The position numbers were made by a program, and so were the translations under genes. Source: an uncultured Flavobacterium sp. (GTDB taxonomy: Bacteria; Bacteroidota; Bacteroidia; Flavobacteriales; Flavobacteriaceae). From it: 21,749 bases of DNA. The stretch's first letter is position 1. Every line of letters begins with the position of its first letter. This document shows, in pieces, positions 1 to 7,466 of this stretch. The stretch lies in assembly GCF_946479975.1 (NCBI RefSeq), contig NZ_CAMLIX010000059.1, forward strand, positions 1-21,749. Reading direction: 5' to 3'. The notes under the pieces are model-generated. The model saw only the letters and a program-made list of their open reading frames with translations, was not told where the DNA came from and made no database searches.

Positions 1-2003
1 TAAATCATAAAATAAATGAAAAATTTTCTACTGGTGTAAATGTTACTATTGCCAGATTAAATAATCAGTTAGGAAGTGACTTGGCTATGCAGGATGCTTT
101 TAGATTGAGTCCATTAATGTCTCCTTGGGCAGTAGATGCTGCTGGGAATGAGAGAGTAGGAACTTTATTTTTTCTTCCTGGTAAATTGACATATCCTGAT
201 GGTTCTTGGGCAATTAATAAAACATCTGCAGTAAATCCTTTAATGGAAATTGCTAATTCTTCTCAAACAGAAAAAACGTGGCAGACTGTTGGAAATGTTT
301 ATTTTCAATATCAGCCGATCAAATGGCTTTCGTTTAAAACAACATTTGCAGCAGGTATTATGGATACTTCAGAATCTGCAGCTTACACAGCACAGACAAA
401 TGCTGGTGTAACATTAAACGGAAAAAATTCTGCTATTCTAAAGAGCTTTAATAACTTTAATTACACTTGGGATAATCAAGTTGATATCAAACATACTTTT
501 AATGAAGTACACGATTTCAGCTTATTGTTATTACAAAGTTTGTATTCAAATTTGGACGAAAGTTCTTTTATGTCATCTAATAATCAGCCTTTTGATGTTG
601 GAACAGATAATATGGGTTCTGGTGTGCAAACTAGTTATGTAATAAAATCTGCTTATGCAAAAAACACTTTAAATTCTTATGCTGTTCGTTTGAATTATGC
701 CTTTAGAGATAAATATTTGGTTACAGCTTCTACAAGATGGGACGGTTCTTCTGTTTTATCTCGAGGAAATAAGTGGCAGAGCTTTCCATCTTTAGCTTTT
801 GGATGGAAACTTAGCAAAGAATCATTTTTAGAAAATAGTTCAGTTGTTTCTGATTTGAAATTACGTGCAAGTATTGGATACACAGGAAATGATAACGTTG
901 CTCCTTACACCTCTCAGGCATTATTAAACCAACAGACTTTTTATGCTGCTGGAGGAAATGTTGTTCCAGGATGGCAGTCAGAAAATTTAGCGAATCCTAA
1001 TTTAACTTGGGAAAAAACAAGAGAGTACAATTTAGGTATTGATTTCGGATTCTTGAAAAACAGAATTTCAGGTACCGTAGATGTTTACGACAGATTATCT
1101 GAAGATTTGATTTATAAACAGCAGTTACCAGCAGAAACAGGTTGGAAAAATACTTTTGCCAATGTTGGATCTGTAAGTAATAAAGGAGTTGAAGTTTTAT
1201 TGACTACAAAAAATATCAAATCTAAAAATGTTACTTGGGAGACTACTTTTACTTTTAGTAAAAACGTAAACAAATTAGAATCTATCTACAATCAAGATAA
1301 AGTAAGTGATATTGGAAATAAATTGATACTTGGAGCGCCTCTTAATCCTAACTATAATTATGTTTATGATGGTGTTTGGCAAGAAAGTGAAGCAGCACAA
1401 GCAGCAACTTACGGTATGGCTCCTGGACAGGCAAGACCAAAAGATTTGAATGGAGATGGTAAGTTTAACCAAGATGACAGAACACTTATCGGGAATCCAA
1501 ATCCAAAATGGCAGGGAAGTTTATATTCAAAATTAAATGTTGGTCAGTTTGATTTCAATTTTTCAGTTATAACAAGTCAAGGGCAGACAGTTTTAAGTAC
1601 TTTCCACCAAAATTTTGCTGACGTAAGTGATCGTGGACGCCAGAAATTAGCTATGGATTATTTTATTCCTACTAATGGTACAGGTATTGAAGCAAATGCT
1701 AATAATACAAACCCAAGACCAGGACCAGTTGCAACTGGAGCTGGAGCTTATTGGACTTCTTTATTTGGCTACTACAGAGATGCTTCTTATGTGAAAATTA
1801 AAAATATATCTTTAGGATACACATTAAATTCTGATTTGTTGAAAAAACTAAAAATCTCAAATCTAAGAGTGTATGTCAATGTTTTAGACCCTTTTGTATT
1901 TACCAAATTTGATGGATATGACCCAGAATGGGCAGGTTCGCCTTTTGGTGTAAACCGTCCAGCATCTGTGACTACGCAATTGGGATTAAGTGTTAAATTT
2001 TAA
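1..2003 (+). CDS. SusC-like TonB-dependent outer-membrane transporter, 5' end outside window
   Basis: C-terminal part (about 667 residues) of a SusC/RagA-type TonB-dependent transporter, which carries oligosaccharides across the outer membrane using TonB energy. The frame is open from base 3 to the TAA at 2001-2003, so the gene begins upstream; the signal peptide, TonB box and plug domain are not visible. What remains is barrel sequence rich in alternating aromatic and polar residues, with family-typical stretches such as RLSPLMSPW near the start, DLNGDGKFNQDDRTLIGNPN in the middle, and an ending in LGLSVKF with the terminal Phe usual for outer-membrane barrels. The TTG at 81 is internal and not a start. 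The susD gene follows after 12 bp, so the two are almost surely co-transcribed. A pectin-derived ligand is inferred only from the enzymes downstream. Confidence 0.95.
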   Translation, partial: NHKINEKFSTGVNVTIARLNNQLGSDLAMQDAFRLSPLMSPWAVDAAGNERVGTLFFLPGKLTYPDGSWAINKTSAVNPLMEIANSSQTEKTWQTVGNVYFQYQPIKWLSFKTTFAAGIMDTSESAAYTAQTNAGVTLNGKNSAILKSFNNFNYTWDNQVDIKHTFNEVHDFSLLLLQSLYSNLDESSFMSSNNQPFDVGTDNMGSGVQTSYVIKSAYAKNTLNSYAVRLNYAFRDKYLVTASTRWDGSSVLSRGNKWQSFPSLAFGWKLSKESFLENSSVVSDLKLRASIGYTGNDNVAPYTSQALLNQQTFYAAGGNVVPGWQSENLANPNLTWEKTREYNLGIDFGFLKNRISGTVDVYDRLSEDLIYKQQLPAETGWKNTFANVGSVSNKGVEVLLTTKNIKSKNVTWETTFTFSKNVNKLESIYNQDKVSDIGNKLILGAPLNPNYNYVYDGVWQESEAAQAATYGMAPGQARPKDLNGDGKFNQDDRTLIGNPNPKWQGSLYSKLNVGQFDFNFSVITSQGQTVLSTFHQNFADVSDRGRQKLAMDYFIPTNGTGIEANANNTNPRPGPVATGAGAYWTSLFGYYRDASYVKIKNISLGYTLNSDLLKKLKISNLRVYVNVLDPFVFTKFDGYDPEWAGSPFGVNRPASVTTQLGLSVKF

Positions 2004-2015
2004 TAAAGATATCAA

Positions 2016-3689
2016 ATGAAAAAAATAATAATAATGCTAGGAGTAATTGCTGTATCTCTAAGTTCTTGCAGTGATTATATTGAAGAAGAAAGTAAATCGT
2101 ATGTTCCTGCTGATGAAACGTATAAAAAAGCATCAGGTTTTCAGTTATTAGTAAATACAAATTATGCATGGCTTAAAAGTATTTATGGAGGAAATCCTTG
2201 GTTGTTTGAATCAGGAACCGATATGTATGCAGAGGGTAGAACTCCTGAACCAGCGGGTTTAAGCCAGTACACACTTTTGATACCATCATCAGAAAATGTT
2301 GCTGATTTGTACAATCCATGTTATCAGTTAATTCAATCTGTAAATAAAACTATTTATTATTCTACAGTAACAGAGCAGACATCAGTTTTAAATAGTCAGG
2401 TAGGTGAAGCGAGATTTTTAAGGGCGCAAGCTTACTTTTTATTAGTGCAGACTTATGGAGGAGTTCCTGTTGTAAATGATCATATTACAACACCGATTTT
2501 GTCTTTCACTAGAAATACAGCCGAAGAAGTTTACAATCAAATTATTGGTGATTTGGATTTTGCTTTAGCAAATGTTGGAACAACAGCATACAGCACATCA
2601 GGAAAAGTAAACAAAAGAGCCGTGAATGATTTACTGGCAAAAGTTTATCTTACAAGAGGTTATGAAACTTTTGGTAAAGCAGACGATTTTACAAAAGCAG
2701 CAGCTTATGCAGATGCAGCTATTGCAGGACAAGCTTTGAATGTTGCTACAGCAGATCTTTTCAAACCTGGAAATGATTTAAATGCAGAAACAATTTTCTC
2801 TGTTCAGTATGACAAAGCTTCTACAAGTACCGATCCTACAAAATTAGGAAATAATCAGTTTTATTATTTCAGTTCTTATTTAGGAGGTTCAGAAACTGGT
2901 GCTCCATTAAGAAGTTACAATTTATGCCCAACAGATTATGCCTTAGGATTATATGAAAAAGGAGATAAGAGATGGGATGCCACTTTTATGACAGAGATTT
3001 TAGAAGAAACTGTAAATGTAAACGGAAAAGCGACTACAACTCTTTATTATCCGTTTTATAGACCAACAAGTGGTGGTATCATAAAAGTGAGACATTTTTA
3101 TGAGCCAAAATGGTTTACTCTTGCAGATAGAGCAGCTTGGAATACAGCAAATGCCTCTAGAAAAGCGGCAACGTTTGTTTATCATCCTTGGGGAGAATAT
3201 TCTGCAGCTCATACTTTAATCAAAAATTTGGACTGTTATACTATCCCAGTTAAGAAATTTGACGATCCAGATCCAACTACACCAACAAGCACGGGACCTG
3301 TGAGTACCAGAGATATTATTGTTTCAAGATTAGCTGAAACGTATTTAATAGCAGCAGAAGCTTATCTTAAAGCGGGAGTGCCAACAACTGGTTTAGATCG
3401 TTTAAATGAAGTAAGAAGAAGAGCAGGTGTTACAAATGCAACAGCAGCAGAGTTCAACATTGACTATATTTTAGATGAAAGAGGGCGTGAGTTATTAGGA
3501 GAGTATAAAAGATGGTTTGATTTAAAACGAACTGGAACTTTGGTGGCAAGAGCATCAGCACATAATTATAAAATAAAAGCAGCAAATTTTGTTGGTATTG
3601 ATGGTAAGCTTAAAATATTAAGACCGATACCACAAAGCGTTTTGGATTTAAACCAAAATAAAGAGTTTCTTCAAAATCCTGGTTATTAG
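2016..3689 (+). CDS. SusD/RagB-type surface glycan-binding lipoprotein
   Basis: A 557-residue SusD-family lipoprotein, the lid and binding partner of the SusC transporter just upstream. A hydrophobic signal ends in the lipobox LSSC with Cys18 as the lipidation site, followed by acidic residues (SDYIEEES) compatible with surface export. Family hallmarks are the helical TPR-like stretch EARFLRAQAYFLLVQTYGG around residues 129-147 and the C-terminal part with LDERGRELLGEYKRWFDLKR and a closing FLQNPGY. Length is usual for the family. Start ATG 2016 is 12 bp after the susC stop. SusD proteins bind specific glycans at the cell surface; binding of pectin or rhamnogalacturonan oligosaccharides is inferred from the neighbourhood. 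A strong hairpin lies 43-72 bp after the stop. Confidence 0.95.
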   Translation: MKKIIIMLGVIAVSLSSCSDYIEEESKSYVPADETYKKASGFQLLVNTNYAWLKSIYGGNPWLFESGTDMYAEGRTPEPAGLSQYTLLIPSSENVADLYNPCYQLIQSVNKTIYYSTVTEQTSVLNSQVGEARFLRAQAYFLLVQTYGGVPVVNDHITTPILSFTRNTAEEVYNQIIGDLDFALANVGTTAYSTSGKVNKRAVNDLLAKVYLTRGYETFGKADDFTKAAAYADAAIAGQALNVATADLFKPGNDLNAETIFSVQYDKASTSTDPTKLGNNQFYYFSSYLGGSETGAPLRSYNLCPTDYALGLYEKGDKRWDATFMTEILEETVNVNGKATTTLYYPFYRPTSGGIIKVRHFYEPKWFTLADRAAWNTANASRKAATFVYHPWGEYSAAHTLIKNLDCYTIPVKKFDDPDPTTPTSTGPVSTRDIIVSRLAETYLIAAEAYLKAGVPTTGLDRLNEVRRRAGVTNATAAEFNIDYILDERGRELLGEYKRWFDLKRTGTLVARASAHNYKIKAANFVGIDGKLKILRPIPQSVLDLNQNKEFLQNPGY

Positions 3690-3731
3690 TAATTTGTTAG
3701 TTTTTTGAGTTATTTTTTTTGAAGGAGTTAA

Positions 3732-3761
3732 AAAGGAGTTTGACAATGGTCAGACTCCTTT
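3732..3761 (+). terminator. Strong hairpin after susD (terminator or attenuator)
   Basis: A 13-bp stem (AAAGGAGTTTGAC at 3732-3744 with GTCAGACTCCTTT at 3749-3761, one G-U pair) encloses the 4-base loop AATG. Only a short T run ends the stem (TTTCTTAAC), so it may be a weak or partial terminator, or an mRNA-stabilising structure that keeps susCD transcripts more abundant than the enzyme genes. A smaller 6-bp hairpin (TTAACT/AGTTAA, 3763-3778) follows directly. Confidence 0.65.
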
Positions 3762-3787
3762 CTTAACTGAAAAGTTAAAGATTGAAA

Positions 3788-4726
3788 ATGAAAATATTGA
3801 GAGTAATTTTAGTGCTGTTTTTTTATAGTATTTTGGCTCAAAGTCAAAACTATCAGATTGATACGTCTTATACCATAAAAAGCACTTTTACGAAATTGGT
3901 AAAGAAATATCCTTTCATCAAAATTCCAGAAGTAAAACCAAATGCAGACGTTAAAGAAAGTTTGGATTTAGTTTACCATCAGGAAAAGGACAGAATTTTA
4001 CATTTTGATGCTTTCATCAATACAAAAAAGAAAAAAAATCCAGCCGTAATTATGATTCATGGCGGAGGATGGAGATCAGGAAATAAAAATCAAATGCAGT
4101 TTTTAGGCAAAGAAATTGCATCAAAAGGTTATTCTGCTTTTGCTCTAGAATACAGATTGTCATTAGAAGCAAAATATCCAACAGCTGTTATTGATGTGAA
4201 AAATGCGATAAAATTTATAAAAGATAATGCATCTAAATTTAATATTGATCCAAATAAAATTGCGGTTTTAGGTTGTTCTTCGGGAGGACAAATGGCAACT
4301 TTAATTGGTACAACTAATGGAAGTAAGATGTTTGAAGATGTATTTTTTAAAAGCAAATCATCATCAAAAGTAAATGCGATAATTGATGTTGACGGAGTTT
4401 TAGCATTCAAGCATCCAGAATCATCAGAAGGAGATATGGCCGCTTTTTGGCTGGGAGGAAAATCAGACGAAATTCCAGAAAATTGGAAAAATGCTTCTGC
4501 ATTGAGTCATACCGATAAAAATACACCGCCGATATTATATATCTGCAGCAGTATTCCGAGATTTCACGCAGGCAGAGATGATATGATAAAGATTTTGAAT
4601 GAAAATAAAATTTATAATGAAGTACATACAATTCCAGATTCGCCGCATTCATTTTGGTTTTACGAACCTTGGTTTACAGAAACAATTTCTTATACAACAC
4701 GATTTTTAGATAAAGTTTTTAAGTAA
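3788..4726 (+). CDS. Secreted alpha/beta-hydrolase, probable acetylesterase acting on pectin
   Basis: A 312-residue alpha/beta-hydrolase. An N-terminal signal peptide ends near Ala17 (SILAQSQ), placing the enzyme in the periplasm or beyond. Residues 91-95 (HGGGW) form the oxyanion-hole motif of the BD-FAE / hormone-sensitive-lipase-like esterases. GCSSG at 162-166 is the nucleophile elbow with Ser164; His287 in SPHSFWF is the probable catalytic His, and Asp264 or Asp265 the likely acid. Start ATG 3788 is chosen over the TTG at 3782 because it begins the signal peptide directly. Enzymes of this kind remove acetyl or other acyl groups from plant polysaccharides; among pectin genes a role in deacetylating galacturonan is plausible, but the sequence does not fix the substrate. 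A xylan or feruloyl substrate cannot be excluded. Confidence 0.88.
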   Translation: MKILRVILVLFFYSILAQSQNYQIDTSYTIKSTFTKLVKKYPFIKIPEVKPNADVKESLDLVYHQEKDRILHFDAFINTKKKKNPAVIMIHGGGWRSGNKNQMQFLGKEIASKGYSAFALEYRLSLEAKYPTAVIDVKNAIKFIKDNASKFNIDPNKIAVLGCSSGGQMATLIGTTNGSKMFEDVFFKSKSSSKVNAIIDVDGVLAFKHPESSEGDMAAFWLGGKSDEIPENWKNASALSHTDKNTPPILYICSSIPRFHAGRDDMIKILNENKIYNEVHTIPDSPHSFWFYEPWFTETISYTTRFLDKVFK

Positions 4727-4742
4727 ATCAGGTCAAAATTAG

Positions 4743-4817
4743 GAAGGATTAAATAAAGTAAATGGTTTGAATGTTTCTTCGAATGTTGGTTTAGGCTGCA
4801 ATAGAATTGGATATTAA
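4743..4817 (+). pseudogene. Possible relic of the 3' end of a deleted gene
   Basis: A 24-codon open stretch that ends in TAA at 4815-4817 and reads like the tail of a protein (NGLNVSSNVGLGCNRIGY before the stop). It has no start codon of its own, and an in-frame TAG lies just before it at 4740-4742. It lies in the spacer between the esterase and the first GH105 gene. It may be the remnant of an enzyme gene lost from the locus, but so short a stretch could be open by chance. Confidence 0.2.
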
Positions 4818-4835
4818 TAGCATTAAATGTTGAAA

Positions 4836-6029
4836 ATGAATAGAAAGAAAAATTATATTATTAGAGTTTTATTGATTGGTTTTCTTGTTTTTGCCTATTC
4901 AAGAAGTAATGCGCAGGAAATTTCAAAAGATTTGAAATGGTGTGAAAAGATGGCACTTTCAATAATGAAAAGAAATCCTAAAGCATGGCAGATTGATAAT
5001 AATGAAAAACCAAAATGGGATTATAAATTAGGATTGGTCATGACGGCTTTTGAAAGGTTATATCAAAATACCAATAATCCTGTTTATGCTGACTATGTAA
5101 AAAACTATTATGAAACGGTAATTAACAGCTCTGGAGAAATTCTTAATTATAAATTGGAGGATTATAATATTGATTATACCAATGCGGGAAAGGGACTTTT
5201 TTATGTATATAAACAAACAAAAGACGAGCGATATTTAAAAGCGTTGCAGCTTTTGAGAAAGCAGTTAGAAACGCATCCTAGAACAATTTCGGGTGGGATT
5301 TGGCACAAGAAAATTTATCCCAATCAAATGTGGCTTGATGGTTTATATATGGGAACTCCTTTTTATGCTCAATATACCGCAGAGTTTGAAAATAATAAAG
5401 GATTTGATGATATTGCAAAGCAGTTTGAGCAGATACATCTTCATACTTTAGATAAAAAAACAGGATTACTTTTTCATGCGTGGGATGAAAGTAAAAAAAT
5501 GGAATGGGCAAACAAGGAAAGTGGAACATCGCCAAATTTCTGGTCTCGATCAATTGGCTGGTATATGATGGCATTGACCGATGTTCTGGATTATATGCCG
5601 AAAGAACATCCAAAAAGAAAAGAACTAATTAAGTATTTAAATGATATTTCAAAGGCTGTTGCAAAGTATCAAGATAAGTCAGGATTGTGGTATCAAGTTA
5701 CAGATGCAGGAGATAAGAAAGGAAATTATCTTGAAGCATCAGGTTCTGAAATGTTTGTTTACGCCTTTGCAAAAGGAGTCAGAAAAGGATATTTGCCAAA
5801 AAGTTATAAAAAACTTGCTTTAAAAGGTTTTGATGGTATAACCAGCAAATTGATTACAACAGATCCAGATGGTGAAATTCATATTACACAAGTTTGTGCC
5901 AGTGCAGGATTAGGCGGAAATCCTTACCGTGATGGATCTTACGAATATTATATAGGTGAGAAAATAAAAGTAGATAATTCTCATGGATTAGGACCTTTTA
6001 TTTTAGCAGCAATAGAATTAGAAAAATAG
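4836..6029 (+). CDS. GH105 unsaturated rhamnogalacturonyl hydrolase (copy A, soluble periplasmic)
   Basis: A 397-residue GH105 enzyme (YteR/YesR type). It hydrolyses the 4,5-unsaturated uronic acid from the non-reducing end of oligosaccharides made by pectate or rhamnogalacturonan lyases. A signal peptide ends near Ala26 (SRSNAQ), suggesting a soluble periplasmic enzyme. The family's catalytic Asp is Asp168 in QMWLDGLYMG. Other conserved stretches are NFWSRSIGWYMMALTDVLDY, SGLWYQVTD and GLGGNPYRDGSYEYY. The start at 4836 lines up with the start of the second GH105 copy; an in-frame ATG at 4827 would add MLK. By eye it is about 60% identical to the GH105 gene that begins 22 bp downstream, so the pair arose by tandem duplication or recruitment of close relatives. 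The two may prefer rhamnogalacturonan and homogalacturonan fragments respectively, but this cannot be assigned from sequence. Confidence 0.93.
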   Translation: MNRKKNYIIRVLLIGFLVFAYSRSNAQEISKDLKWCEKMALSIMKRNPKAWQIDNNEKPKWDYKLGLVMTAFERLYQNTNNPVYADYVKNYYETVINSSGEILNYKLEDYNIDYTNAGKGLFYVYKQTKDERYLKALQLLRKQLETHPRTISGGIWHKKIYPNQMWLDGLYMGTPFYAQYTAEFENNKGFDDIAKQFEQIHLHTLDKKTGLLFHAWDESKKMEWANKESGTSPNFWSRSIGWYMMALTDVLDYMPKEHPKRKELIKYLNDISKAVAKYQDKSGLWYQVTDAGDKKGNYLEASGSEMFVYAFAKGVRKGYLPKSYKKLALKGFDGITSKLITTDPDGEIHITQVCASAGLGGNPYRDGSYEYYIGEKIKVDNSHGLGPFILAAIELEK

Positions 6030-6051
6030 TAAAATTTAAATATATTTTGAA

Positions 6052-7275
6052 ATGAAAAACAGTAGAAAGAAAAGTTATTTTATGTCGGTGTTGATGATTT
6101 GTGCAATGACTATTACAAGTTGTAAAGTAACTTCTCAGGAACCAGCAAAAAAAGATATCGTAATAGCAAAAAATGCAAAGTGGTCTGATAAAATGGCTTT
6201 GACATTGATGAAACGCCATCCAGAATCATACATGCTGGATGACGCTAAAAAACCAAAATGGGATTATGTGCATGCTTTAGTTTTACATTCAATCGAAGAA
6301 TTATACAAAAAAAATCCAGATGCGAGATACAAAGCGTATGTTAGAGGATATGTAGATCAGTTGGTTCAAGCAGATGGAAGTATCAATACGTATGAATTCG
6401 ATAAATATAATATTGATTTAGTATTACCGGGACGTTTGCTTTTTGATGTTTATGCAGAATCAAAAGATGAGAAATATTTAAAAGCTTCACAATTACTTCG
6501 TAAACAGCTTACAGAACAGCCAAGAACTCAAAGTGGCGGATTCTGGCACAAACAAATCTATCCAAATCAAATGTGGTTAGATGGTTTGTACATGGGAGAG
6601 CCATTTTATGCTGAATACACAGCTAAATTTGAAAACGGAAAAAGCTTCGACGATATCGCAAAACAATTTGAATTGATTCAGTTAAAAGCAACAGATCCAA
6701 AAACTGGCTTATTATACCATGGATGGGACGAAAGCAAACAAATGCCTTGGGCTAATAAGGAAACAGGAAATTCTCCAAATTTCTGGTCAAGATCTCTAGG
6801 CTGGTATGTAATGGCTTTGGTTGATGTTTTAGATTATATGCCAAAAGACCATCCAAAAAGAAAAGAATTAATTCAATATTTGAATAATGTTTCTGAGGCT
6901 TTACTTAAATTTCAAGATAAATCTGGTTTATGGTATCAAGTTACAGATAAAGCCAACAGGAAAGATAACTATCTAGAAGCTTCTGGTTCTGCAATGTTTT
7001 CTTATGCTTTTGCTAAAGGCGCTAACAAAGGTTATTTACCAGCTAAATTCAAAAAATCAGCAAACAAAGCTTTTGATGGTTTAACGAAAATCTTAATTAA
7101 AAAAGTAGATGCAGATGGTGGAATTACATTAACAAACTGCTGTCAAGTTGCTGGTTTAGGTGGAAATCCATACCGTGATGGTTCTTATGAATACTACGTT
7201 AACGAAAGAAAAAAAGACAACGATCCTAAAGCAACTGGACCATTTATTTTGGCAGCTTTAGAATTGAATAGATAA
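6052..7275 (+). CDS. GH105 unsaturated rhamnogalacturonyl hydrolase (copy B, lipoprotein)
   Basis: A 407-residue paralogue of the preceding GH105 gene, with the same reaction: release of unsaturated galacturonic acid from lyase products, which exposes rhamnose when the fragment is rhamnogalacturonan-derived. The catalytic Asp is Asp177 in QMWLDGLYMG. Shared blocks include NFWSRSLGWYVMALVDVLDY, SGLWYQVTD, GLGGNPYRDGSYEYY and GPFILAALEL. Unlike copy A, its signal sequence ends in ITSC with Cys24, so it is probably a lipoprotein. Divergence is greatest in the first 120 residues, including the part of the active-site rim before the catalytic Asp. A 4-residue stretch differs near the C-terminus (NCCQVAGLGG against VCASAGLGG). 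It is 22 bp downstream of copy A and probably in the same transcript. Confidence 0.93.
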   Translation: MKNSRKKSYFMSVLMICAMTITSCKVTSQEPAKKDIVIAKNAKWSDKMALTLMKRHPESYMLDDAKKPKWDYVHALVLHSIEELYKKNPDARYKAYVRGYVDQLVQADGSINTYEFDKYNIDLVLPGRLLFDVYAESKDEKYLKASQLLRKQLTEQPRTQSGGFWHKQIYPNQMWLDGLYMGEPFYAEYTAKFENGKSFDDIAKQFELIQLKATDPKTGLLYHGWDESKQMPWANKETGNSPNFWSRSLGWYVMALVDVLDYMPKDHPKRKELIQYLNNVSEALLKFQDKSGLWYQVTDKANRKDNYLEASGSAMFSYAFAKGANKGYLPAKFKKSANKAFDGLTKILIKKVDADGGITLTNCCQVAGLGGNPYRDGSYEYYVNERKKDNDPKATGPFILAALELNR

Positions 7276-7330
7276 TTTTTTAATTGTTAATGGTTGATTA
7301 TTAAGTATTAATTATTTGAATATAGTTTGT

Positions 7331-7424
7331 CATTTCGACGAAGGAGAAATCTTTGCAAGTAACTCCGTAAAGAGAATCCAATTTTTGTAGAGCTTCTAGT
7401 GTGATTTCTCCTTTTAGTCGAAAT
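7331..7424. repeat. Palindromic intergenic repeat between GH105 and GH43
   Basis: Inverted repeat about 92 bp long with arms ATTTCGACGAAGGAGAAATC (7332-7351) and GATTTCTCCTTTTAGTCGAAAT (7403-7424). The arms are complementary apart from a small internal difference (CG against TTAG). The motif GTCATTTCGACGAAGGAGAAATC resembles an intergenic repeat that I recall as common in Flavobacterium and other Bacteroidota genomes. The right arm contains a GTG that opens an in-frame upstream extension of the GH43 gene. Confidence 0.7.
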
Positions 7425-7466
7425 AAAAAAACAAATGTTAGTCCCAGAAAAATAATAGTTCCAAAA

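Noticed and set aside
81..83. TTG as start of the SusC gene
   Set aside because: The frame is open to the window edge with SusC-like sequence before it; the gene simply begins outside.
3782..3787. TTG start for the esterase
   Set aside because: ATG 3788 gives a compact signal peptide (MKILRVILV) and needs no rare start codon.
7401..7466. Upstream GTG-initiated extension of the GH43 gene
   Set aside because: It lies inside an intergenic palindromic repeat, and the extension would bury the signal peptide that starts cleanly at ATG 7467.
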